DNA from: Sedimentisphaerales bacterium
GTDB lineage: Bacteria > Planctomycetota > Phycisphaerae > Sedimentisphaerales > SG8-4
Assembly (NCBI GenBank): GCA_016932895.1
Contig: JAFGCA010000528.1
Location: 1-12,963, forward strand
Length of the DNA: 12,963 nucleotides
Direction of reading: 5' to 3'
Shown: in pieces, positions 6,330-12,600 of the stretch
Layout of the letters: each line of letters starts with the position of its first letter
Position numbering within the stretch: position 1 is the first letter of the stretch
Translations under genes and position numbers: made by a program
The notes under the pieces: model-generated
What the model saw: only the letters and a program-made list of their open reading frames with translations
Told to the model about the DNA's origin: nothing
Database searches by the model: none

Positions 6330-9300
6330 ATGTCCGAGCAATGCGTCCAGGACCGTCAGATCAGAGTGTTTATCTCCTCCACCTTCCGCGACATGCACGC
6401 GGAGCGCGATCACCTGGTCAAAGTGGTGTTCCCGCAGCTGCGGCGGCTGTGCGAGTCCCGCGGCGTGACCTGGGGCGAGGTGGACCTACGCTGGGGCGTC
6501 ACCGACGAGGCCGCCGCCGAAGGCAAGGTGCTGCCTATCTGCCTGGAGGAGATCAACCGCTGCCGTCCCTACTTCATCGGCCTGCTGGGCGAGCGGTACG
6601 GCTGGGTGCCGGAGAGCATCCCGCAGGAACTGCTGGGGAAGGAAGCGTGGCTGCAGGAGCAACTCCGGGAGCACAAGTCCGTCACCGAACTGGAGATCCT
6701 GCACGGCGTCCTTCGCAACCCCGCCATGGCCGGGCACGCCTTCTTCTACTTCCGCGACCCCGCCTGGCTCGCCCACCTGCCCGCCGGCGCCCGGCGGGAG
6801 GACTACATCAGCGAGGATGCGACCAGCGCGGACAAGCTCCGGGAGTTGAAGCGTCAGATCCGTACCAGCGGGCTGCCGGTGCGGGAGGACTACCCGAGCC
6901 CCGCGGCGCTCGGGGATCTGGTGCTGGCCGATCTGACGGCGGTCATCAACCGGCGCTGGCCCGAGGGTTCCCAACCCGATCCCCTCGACCGTGAGGCGCT
7001 GGACCACGCCGCCTATGCCCGGAGCCGCGAGCGGGTCTACATCGGCCGGCCCGAGTACTTCGCCCGGCTCGACGCCCACGCAGCCGGCGGAGGCGACCAG
7101 CCGTTGGTGGTCCTGGGAGAATCCGGTTCGGGCAAATCCGCGCTCCTGGCGAACTGGGCGGCAGGCTACCGACGCGCCCATCCCGACGCCTTCGTGCTGG
7201 AACACTACATCGGTGCCACGCCCGGTAGCGCGGACTGGGCCGCGCTCCTGCGCCGGATCATGGGCGAGTTCAAGCGCAAACTCGGCCTTCAGCAGGACAT
7301 CCCCGACAAGCCCGACGCCTTGCGCAGCGCTTGCCCGAACTGGCTGCACATGGCCGCGGCAAAGGGGCGGATCGTCCTCCTGCTCGACGCGCTGAACCAA
7401 CTGGAGGACCGGGAGGGCGCGCAGGAACTCCTCTGGCTGCCACCGGTCATGCCCGGGAACGTACGCCTGATCGTCTCGACCCTTCCGGGGAAGCCGCTGG
7501 ACGAGGTCGGGAAGCGCGGCTGGCCGGTGCTGCGGGTCGAGCCGCTCTCCACGGACGAACGCCACGAACTGGTCCGGCAGTTCCTCGGGCAATACAGCCG
7601 CCAACTCAGCCCCGCCCGCATCGATCGCATCGCCGCCGCCCCGCAGTCGGACAACCCGTTGTACTTGCGCGTATTGCTGGACGAATTGCGGCTGTTCGGC
7701 ATCCACGAGAAATTGGACGAGCGCATCGGCCACTATCTGCAAGCCGAGTCTCCCTACGAACTCTACGGGAAGGTCATTGCCCGGTGGGAAGCGGACTACG
7801 GGGGCGGCTCGGACCTGGTGGGGGACTCGGTGTCTCTCCTGTGGGCGGCCCGGCACGGTCTCTCGGAGGGCGAACTGCTCGACGCACTGGGGCAAGACGG
7901 CCAGCCGCTTCCGCGGGCTGTGTGGTCGCCACTGTTCTTGGCCATGGCCGACGCGCTGATCAGCCGCAACGGCCTGCTGACCTTCGCGCACGACTTCCTG
8001 CGCATGGCGGCGCGGGACGCCTGCGTGCCGACAGAAGCCCACCAGCGAAAGGCCCACAAGCGCCTTGCGGACTACTTCCAGCGGCAGCCTTCCGGCTCCC
8101 GCCGCACCGACGAACTGCCCTGGCAGTTGGCGAAAGCCCGCGCATGGCCGCGGCTGCGCGACTTGCTGGCAGACCGCGCCTTCCTCGCCGAGGCGTGGGA
8201 CCGGAACCAGTTTGAAGTGAAGGTGTACTGGACGGAGATGGAGGCCGATTCGGCGCTGCGGATGACCGAAACCTACGGCGGGCTGATCGAGCACCCCGAT
8301 CAGGAAGATGACAAGGATCACCTGTGGCGCGTGAGTGCCATGCTGGCGGACACCGGGCATCCCGAAGAGGCATTGGGACTGCGCGGCTCACTGGTGGATC
8401 ATTTCAGGGCAACAGGCGACACGGCCAACCTCGGTGTATGCCTCGGCAATCAGGCGAATATCCTGTATGCGCGTGGCGACCTTGACGGGGCCATAGCGTT
8501 ATTCAAGGACGTGGAACGAATCTGCCGCCAGTTGGGCAATCTGGACGGCTTGCAGGCATGCCTCGGCAATCAAGCGGGGATCCTGTATGCGCGTGGCGAC
8601 CTGGACAGGGCCATGGCGCTGCACAAGGAGCAGGAGCGCATCTGCCACCAGTTGGGCAATCTGGACGGCTTGCAGGCATGCCTCGGCAATCAGGCGAATA
8701 TCCTGTATACGCGTGGCGACCTTGACGGGGCCATGGCGCTGCACAAGGAGGAGGAGCGCATCTGCCGCCAGTTGGGCAATCTGGACGGCTTGTCGCGCAC
8801 CCTGGGCAATCAGGCGGTGATCCTGTATGCGCGTGGTGACCTGGACGGGGCCATGGCACTGCACAAGGAGGAGGAGCGCATCTGCCGCCAGTTGGGCAAT
8901 CTGCACGGCTTGCAGGCATGCCTCGGCAATCAGGCTGTGATCCTGAAGGATCGTGGCGACCTGGACGGGGCCATGGCGCTGGACAAGAAGAAGGAGCGCA
9001 CCTGCCGCCAGTTGGGCAATCTGCACGGCTTGCAGGCATGCCTCGGCAATCAGGCGGTGATCCTGTATGCGCGTGGCGACCTGGACGGGGCCATGGCGCT
9101 GCTCAAGGAGAAGGAGCGCATCTGCCGCCAGTTGGGCAATCCCGACGGCTTGCAGCACACCCTCGGCAATCAGGCGTTGATCCTGAAGGATCGTGGCGAC
9201 CTAAACGGGGCCATGGCGCTGTGGAAGGAGCAGGAGCGCATCTGCCGCCAGTTGGGCAATCCCGACGGCTTGCAGCGCACCCTCGGCAATCAGGCTGTGA

Positions 9301-9566
9301 TCCTGAAGGATTGTGGCGACCTGGACGGGGCCATGGCGCTGAACAAGGAGAAGGAGCGCATCTGCCGCCAGTTAGGCGACACTGAGGGACTGGCCACGTC
9401 GCTGGCGAACCAATCCCTGGTGCTCCAACAGCAAGGTCAAGCGGGGGCGGGCTTGCCGTTGGTTGAGGAAGCGCACCGATTGGCGACGGCACATGGGTAC
9501 GCCGCGCTGGCCCGCCAGATCGAACCGATCTTGAACTATGTCCGCCGCGCTGCCGCAAGTAACTGA
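6330..9566 (+). CDS. DUF4062-STAND NTPase-TPR protein (nephrocystin-3-like)
   Basis: A 1078-residue soluble signalling protein. Residues about 10-215 are a DUF4062 domain: VFISSTFRDMHAERD, GVTWGEVDLRWGVTDE, FIGLLGERYGWVPE and FFYFRDP. This set is shared with eukaryotic nephrocystin-3 and TEP1. A STAND-type NTPase follows, with P-loop GESGSGKS (263-270) and Walker B IVLLLDALNQL (D353), then a winged-helix-like region. Residues about 705-1024 are eight 40-residue TPR units and a ninth degenerate one, ending near an IEPILNYVRR tail. The family architecture is sensor (TPR), switch (NTPase) and N-terminal effector or adaptor (DUF4062), as in other STAND conflict proteins; the ligand is unknown. 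The gene is visibly richer in G+C than the DNA before it, suggesting separate acquisition. A second DUF4062 gene begins ten bases after its stop. Confidence 0.92.
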   Translation: MSEQCVQDRQIRVFISSTFRDMHAERDHLVKVVFPQLRRLCESRGVTWGEVDLRWGVTDEAAAEGKVLPICLEEINRCRPYFIGLLGERYGWVPESIPQELLGKEAWLQEQLREHKSVTELEILHGVLRNPAMAGHAFFYFRDPAWLAHLPAGARREDYISEDATSADKLRELKRQIRTSGLPVREDYPSPAALGDLVLADLTAVINRRWPEGSQPDPLDREALDHAAYARSRERVYIGRPEYFARLDAHAAGGGDQPLVVLGESGSGKSALLANWAAGYRRAHPDAFVLEHYIGATPGSADWAALLRRIMGEFKRKLGLQQDIPDKPDALRSACPNWLHMAAAKGRIVLLLDALNQLEDREGAQELLWLPPVMPGNVRLIVSTLPGKPLDEVGKRGWPVLRVEPLSTDERHELVRQFLGQYSRQLSPARIDRIAAAPQSDNPLYLRVLLDELRLFGIHEKLDERIGHYLQAESPYELYGKVIARWEADYGGGSDLVGDSVSLLWAARHGLSEGELLDALGQDGQPLPRAVWSPLFLAMADALISRNGLLTFAHDFLRMAARDACVPTEAHQRKAHKRLADYFQRQPSGSRRTDELPWQLAKARAWPRLRDLLADRAFLAEAWDRNQFEVKVYWTEMEADSALRMTETYGGLIEHPDQEDDKDHLWRVSAMLADTGHPEEALGLRGSLVDHFRATGDTANLGVCLGNQANILYARGDLDGAIALFKDVERICRQLGNLDGLQACLGNQAGILYARGDLDRAMALHKEQERICHQLGNLDGLQACLGNQANILYTRGDLDGAMALHKEEERICRQLGNLDGLSRTLGNQAVILYARGDLDGAMALHKEEERICRQLGNLHGLQACLGNQAVILKDRGDLDGAMALDKKKERTCRQLGNLHGLQACLGNQAVILYARGDLDGAMALLKEKERICRQLGNPDGLQHTLGNQALILKDRGDLNGAMALWKEQERICRQLGNPDGLQRTLGNQAVILKDCGDLDGAMALNKEKERICRQLGDTEGLATSLANQSLVLQQQGQAGAGLPLVEEAHRLATAHGYAALARQIEPILNYVRRAAASN
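8442..9401 (+). repeat. Eight tandem 120-bp TPR-coding units
   Basis: Eight in-frame direct repeats of 120 bases, each beginning at the codons for LGNQ and spanning 40 residues of the form LGNQAxILxxRGDLDGAMALxK, then ERICRQLGN. Large stretches are identical at DNA level between units. Differences concentrate at unit positions 6, 9-10, 21, 23-24 and 34-40. Position 21 reads Phe, His, His, His, Asp, Leu, Trp, Asn from first to last. The ninth unit (from 9402) is strongly diverged. Such arrays readily gain and lose units by recombination, and may also be collapsed or expanded in an assembly. Confidence 0.95.
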
Positions 9567-9840
9567 GCAAAGTAATATGGAGCACCGAGGTCTGACATTC
9601 CGTGTTTTCGTCAGTTCGACGTTCAGTGACCTGGTCCACGAACGCAATGCGTTGCAGGAGCGGGTCTGGCCGGAACTGGAGCGGTATTGCATGCTGCGGG
9701 GGTTCCAGTTCCAGGCGATTGACCTGTGTTGGGGGGTGCCGACCGAGGCGGGGCTCGATCACCGCACCATGCGGATCTGTTTCGACGAGCTGCAGGGCGC
9801 CCAGGAGGTGTCTCCGCGTCCCAATTTCCTGGTTCCACTC

Positions 9841-9866
9841 CGGTCGGAAGACCGTCATATCGATAT
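9841..9866 (+). promoter_or_regulatory. Small hairpin and palindrome before the receiver/HPr gene
   Basis: CGGTC-GGAA-GACCG (9841-9854) can form a five-pair stem with a GNRA-type loop, directly followed by a perfect ten-base palindrome ATATCGATAT (9857-9866). Both lie just after the point where DUF4062 similarity ends, so they may be the original leader or operator of the downstream gene. No function is shown. Confidence 0.3.
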
Positions 9867-9890
9867 CGCGGCATCACCGGATGGCCCGGC

Positions 9891-9895
9891 AGGAG
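9891..9895 (+). promoter_or_regulatory. Ribosome site fixing a GTG start at 9903
   Basis: AGGAG lies seven bases before the GTG at 9903, where the receiver-like domain begins. There is no alternative start of similar quality. Confidence 0.7.
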
Positions 9896-9902
9896 TCGGA
9901 GA

Positions 9903-10700
9903 GTGAAGCGCATTCTCTATGTGGATCGGGATCTGAGCTATTGCGGCTCGGTGTTGTTTGCACAAGAACTGCGGGCCTTGGGCGAAGTGTGTCTCATGGA
10001 GTTGCTATCTTGGGACGTGACCGAGACGGTTGAGCGGGCGGTGTCTAAAGACTGTCCATTCGATGCCGTGGTGAGTCATTTGCCGCAAGCGGAAGCGCCC
10101 TTGCGCGATCAGAGCATGTCGCATCGAGGATGGGCGTTTGATTTGAAACATGCAGTATATGGTCCGGCGTTCGGAATGTTGGGCGGCATCAAGGAGATCG
10201 CCGATATTCCGGTAATGGTGTACACAGGTGCCGCTGAGATAGACATCCCCGCAGTGCCGTGGGAACTGTCCGGTGCGGACGACATCGTGCATAAGAGCCA
10301 CGATCCTGAAAAAGATGGGCGGCGCATGGTGAAGGCGATCCGTGAAAGATGGGATAAGTACGCGGAGTTGCCTCCGGCAACCGAGGTCCGTTGTGAGACG
10401 GATGCCTCCTCGGCCTGGGTCGAGACGCTGGTCCGGCTGAACTGGGGCGTGGGGATGGTGGCGGGCACCCACATGGCCAGGATATTGCAGGGACTCGAAT
10501 GGCTGGCGGAGCGAATAGACGCGCAGGGCGTATCGGCTGGCTGCGACGTGGCAAAGGACATCATGGGCATGCTGTGCCTGGAAGCGGTATGCGGATCGCG
10601 TCTTCGGATTCGCGTGAACGACGCAACACCGGAAGCCTGGGATGCACTATGCCGGGCGCATCGGCTTCTGAACGGGAGATATCTACGGCAGGCGGAATAG
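9903..10700 (+). CDS. Receiver-like / HPr-like fusion protein
   Basis: A 265-residue soluble protein starting at GTG 9903. Residues 1-150 follow the response-regulator receiver pattern: RILYVDRD (acidic residues D8, D10), FDAVVSHLP where H59 takes the place of the phospho-acceptor Asp, MVYTG (T108), and GADDIVHKS with the conserved Lys at 131. With the Asp missing it is probably a pseudo-receiver used for binding. Residues about 176-262 resemble the HPr phosphocarrier fold: GTHMAR with H190 where HPr has GLHARP, then CDVAKDIMGMLCLEAVCGSR matching the AKSLFKLQTLG region. The usual Ser46 site corresponds to D219. The domain calls are by eye (receiver fairly good, HPr moderate). The start overlaps the truncated DUF4062 stop as GTGA. 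It may regulate the STAND protein upstream, but the junction looks like a deletion scar, so the pairing may be accidental. Confidence 0.7.
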   Translation: MKRILYVDRDLSYCGSVLFAQELRALGEVCLMELLSWDVTETVERAVSKDCPFDAVVSHLPQAEAPLRDQSMSHRGWAFDLKHAVYGPAFGMLGGIKEIADIPVMVYTGAAEIDIPAVPWELSGADDIVHKSHDPEKDGRRMVKAIRERWDKYAELPPATEVRCETDASSAWVETLVRLNWGVGMVAGTHMARILQGLEWLAERIDAQGVSAGCDVAKDIMGMLCLEAVCGSRLRIRVNDATPEAWDALCRAHRLLNGRYLRQAE

Positions 10701-10707
10701 AAAGTGT

Positions 10708-10752
10708 TTATGTCACGTCGCCCAAGACAATAATGTCATTTCCAATCTTCAT
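10708..10752 (-). pseudogene. 14-codon stub, possibly murD start
   Basis: The ATG overlaps the mraY stop as TGATG, a classic coupled arrangement, and encodes MKIGNDIIVLGDVT before a stop. The IIVLG strand resembles the first Rossmann strand of MurD (UDP-N-acetylmuramoylalanine-D-glutamate ligase), which follows mraY in many cell-wall clusters. If so, foreign DNA joins after about codon 11. The match is only a few residues long, so this is speculative. Confidence 0.25.
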
Positions 10753-11570
10753 CAGCGCAATTTGAGGAGCAGCACGAGCAGCAGGGGGGTGAGAAGCGCC
10801 TGCAGGAGCGCAAAGCGCATCAGGACCTGGGCGTTGGGCCAGCCCCCAGATTTCGCCGACAGTGATCGTGCAGCGGGAACCGGACGCGATGCAGCAGGCG
10901 CATGAACCAGCGACCGCTCTGTTCACCGGCCGCATATCCGGAACGCCGGAATAGCCTGAGCATCGCGACTTTGACCAAGCCCGTGCCGCCATTGGCCAGT
11001 ACAATCGGCGCTACCACGACGATAAGGAACGGATTGCCCGACATCATGACGGCTATGCCGACCAGGAGCCCGAGCGCACGGGATCCGGCGTCGCCCATCA
11101 ACAGGCGGCTCGGCACGGCATTGTGCCATAGGTAACCGGCCAGCAGGCCGATCCAGCAAAAGACCAAGATCGCCCAGTCTGCGCCGTCCGGATTGTGGGC
11201 AATCAGCAGGTAGGCCGCCACGTTCTTGTGCCCGACAACGATGTAGAGAAACGCGCCGAGATAGAACAAGGAGAGTATCGAAAGCGTTCCGGCAAGACCG
11301 TCCACGCCGTCGCTGCAGTTGGTCGCATTGATCGCCAGCCAGAATGCGAGCGTTGCAACAACGATGAACAGTGGGGCCGAGAGGACAAACTCTCCTTTCA
11401 GGAACGGCAGCCAGACGTTCGCAGGGCAGATAGCGCGCGAGCTTCGGCAGCAGTATCCAGGTCAACACCGCCATGAGCCCACCGCCGAGGCCGATCCGCA
11501 CCAGGTAGAAACCCATCAGCCGAGACGGCCCGAAATAGGGTTCGAGAAGACGAGCCAGTATCTCAAGCAT
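10752..11570 (-). pseudogene. mraY: Broken phospho-N-acetylmuramoyl-pentapeptide-transferase
   Basis: MraY makes lipid I in the inner membrane. The N-terminal 50 codons (MLEILARLLEPYFG to LPKLARYLP) are in one frame. After about 11417 the reading continues two bases shifted as VWLPFLKGEFVLSAPLF, then INATNCSDGVDGLAG and LLMGDAGSRALGLL, to RVRFPLHDHCRRNLG. A third frame then gives WPNAQVLMRFALL to LLLKLR and a stop at 10752. The sum is about 270 codons against roughly 360-370 for the family. About 100 codons are missing at the first junction, including the segment with the catalytic LDD pair, so the product cannot be active. The second break is at a C5 run (10843-10847), probably a two-base expansion. 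AGGAGAGG gives a good ribosome site before the start, and the zinc-ribbon gene is immediately upstream. A functional mraY is presumably elsewhere in the genome. Confidence 0.88.
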
Positions 11571-11573
11571 ACA

Positions 11574-11765
11574 CTACCTCTCCTGTTCATCGTGTTGTTG
11601 CGGTGGTGGCGATTCTGGCGGAATCTCGTGTTGCCCGCAAATCGGGCACTTGCAGCCCGCGGCATACCAGTGAATGTCGCAGGCATAATTGTCGCATTCC
11701 GGGCAGTAGACCAGCCGCCACTCGGGACGCATCGGATAATCGTCGCATAACGGGCACCATGCCAT
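11574..11765 (-). CDS. 63-residue zinc-ribbon protein
   Basis: A small protein with three CxxC pairs, CPLC (4-7), CPEC (21-24) and CPIC (40-43), plus C29, H32 and C38: a dense metal-ligand pattern that suggests two zinc knuckles. The C-terminal 20 residues are Pro/Gln/Glu-rich and probably disordered. The ribosome site is excellent (GGAGGTGA, 11772-11779, six bases before the ATG). It stops three bases before the mraY pseudogene start, so it sat at the head of that operon. I know no function; the zinc binding is inferred from the ligands. It is intact although the following gene is broken. Confidence 0.7.
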   Translation of the reverse strand: MAWCPLCDDYPMRPEWRLVYCPECDNYACDIHWYAAGCKCPICGQHEIPPESPPPQQHDEQER

Positions 11766-12084
11766 ACGTTGTCACCTCCGCACCATGCCCGGCGCTCAAG
11801 CACCCATATTGTGCCGCGACATGGGCGGCTCGTTGCGGTCATGGGCACGGTAGCGATGCTTGGGGCGTTTCCTATCGTACATGTTCGGCATCAGGAAAGC
11901 ACGCTTCTGCTCCCGTGCAATTCCGTGCCATCGCTCACTATTTTGTAATCGCCAATTCCGCCAGGTTGCTTCCGCCACAGCCGCCCCCACACCATATGAC
12001 AGGGCGCATTCGCATTTTTTCAGTCCTGCACGAGAATGAAAGAAATGCGTGGGTGTGGCGTCTTTCTCTTGTGAGGACGAAACC
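11766..12084. other. Intergenic stretch between divergent genes
   Basis: This 319-base stretch separates the minus-strand zinc-ribbon gene from the plus-strand small gene at 12085, so it should hold promoters for both. I see no convincing -35/-10 pair, hairpin or coding frame. A T6 run near 12014-12019 is not preceded by a stem. Confidence 0.5.
11772..11779 (-). promoter_or_regulatory. Strong ribosome site of the zinc-ribbon gene
   Basis: On the minus strand GGAGGTGA stands six bases before the ATG at 11765. It matches the 16S rRNA tail over eight bases, which supports the small frame as a real gene. Confidence 0.75.
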
Positions 12085-12261
12085 ATGCACACAGAAAACC
12101 GGACAAATGAGGATAGCACAAACGACGCCCTTTCCCTGTTTGCGGCCAATGACCGATCGTTGAGCCGCCTGATGCGGACAGCACTGCGCGATATGGGTGT
12201 CCGCCCACGGCGGGTTATGCGATGCAAGGTCCCTACGACTTCATTCGTGCCGTCAGAATGA
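12085..12261 (+). CDS. Short unknown protein, probably truncated
   Basis: A 58-codon frame with a good ribosome site (GAGGA, 12073-12077, seven bases before the ATG). The first 40 residues are charged and helix-like (NDALSLFAANDRSLSRLMRT), with no known motif. The frame ends just before an inverted WD40-STAND fragment whose edge is at about 12267. An overlapping frame just before that edge reads GYAMQGPYDFIRAVR, so the original gene or a second gene may have been cut there. It could be a small regulator or antitoxin-like protein, but nothing in the sequence shows this. Confidence 0.35.
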   Translation: MHTENRTNEDSTNDALSLFAANDRSLSRLMRTALRDMGVRPRRVMRCKVPTTSFVPSE

Positions 12262-12266
12262 TCCCG

Positions 12267-12413
12267 CTGGAAGAGAGTAGTCGGGTGGCGGTCAATGAAG
12301 TGGATGTCGCGGCCGATGGCTTCTTCGAGCAGCTCCAGCATCCGGTGCTTCGAATGCTCCCGCGGCATGGCCGTTACGGCGTCATGGAAGTCCTGTGCAA
12401 GTTCGAAGAGCAT
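12267..12413 (-). pseudogene. Inverted fragment of a WD40-type STAND protein
   Basis: A 49-codon fragment: FELAQDFHDAVTAMP, then HRMLELLEEAIGRDIHF and IDRHPTTLFQ. This pattern (a short helical stretch, then RHPTTLFQ, normally followed by CLWN and WWYDCPE) is, from memory, the linker before the WD40 propeller in bacterial DUF4062/STAND-WD40 proteins. Similarity stops exactly after LFQ at 12267; the following bases read RDHSDGT in frame, which is unrelated. Upstream of 12413 the DNA is a low-complexity repeat region. Neither edge has a start site or domain boundary, so it is debris, not a gene. It may derive from the same gene as the cut DUF4062 remnant at 9577. Confidence 0.55.
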
Positions 12414-12423
12414 GGTTTGAACT

Positions 12424-12484
12424 CGGATTGCGGCTTTTCGATTGCGGAACCGCCCGCTTGTGGAGTGGGGAATGCGGATTGCGA
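12424..12484. repeat. Short GGATTGCGG-like repeats
   Basis: Three related words occur within 61 bases: GGATTGCGG (12425-12433), GATTGCGG (12440-12447) and GCGGATTGCGA (12474-12484). On the minus strand they read as CCGCAATCC-type words, which are common as degenerate intergenic repeats. They lie at the edge of the inverted STAND fragment. The rest of 12485-12600 shows no gene. Confidence 0.35.
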
Positions 12485-12600
12485 CGTCTGGAATGGAGAA
12501 CAGATAGGCCTGCGACCAAACACACCTCGTTCCGCCGACAAAGAACTACATATCCTGCTGAGAAAGAGACGCACGGATTTCCAGGTTTGGCGTGCGTACG

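Larger units (their letters stand above)
9577..9906 (+). pseudogene. Truncated DUF4062 gene
   Basis: A 109-codon frame whose first 86 residues are the start of a DUF4062 domain: FRVFVSSTFSDLVHERNALQ, AIDLCWGVPTEAGLDHRTM, CFDELQGAQEVSPRPNFLV. The family continues with a LLGDRYGW-type strand, then an NTPase. Here the similarity stops at about 9834 and is followed by an unrelated tail (PLRSEDRHIDIAASPDGPAG). None of the three plus frames after 9834 restores the expected motif, so this is a deletion or fusion, not a simple frameshift. It is a different subtype from the intact upstream copy and resembles the WD40-linked type (see the fragment at 12267-12413). It ends as GTGA overlapping the next start, which could still allow translational coupling of a 109-residue product. 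Confidence 0.75.

Noticed and set aside
6486..8360. A 624-codon minus-strand frame opposite the STAND gene
   Set aside because: It is an antisense shadow produced by high third-position G+C; it has no motif and lies wholly under a recognised gene.
8499..9158. Long minus-strand frames across the TPR array with repeated protein sequence
   Set aside because: They are mirror images of the 120-base repeats; the plus-strand frame has the domain content and is continuous with the STAND gene.
8442..9401. Diversity-generating retroelement acting on the TPR array, since most position-21 codons (TTC, CAC, GAC, CTC, AAC) fit an AAC template changed at A sites
   Set aside because: One codon is TGG, other variable sites are block changes (TAT GCG against AAG GAT), and no reverse transcriptase or template repeat is in the window.
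11796..12266. Continuation of the minus-strand frame after the RHPTTLFQ fragment as a single 205-codon gene
   Set aside because: Similarity stops at LFQ; the remainder is Arg/Ser-rich without domain features and overlaps a plus-strand gene that has its own ribosome site.
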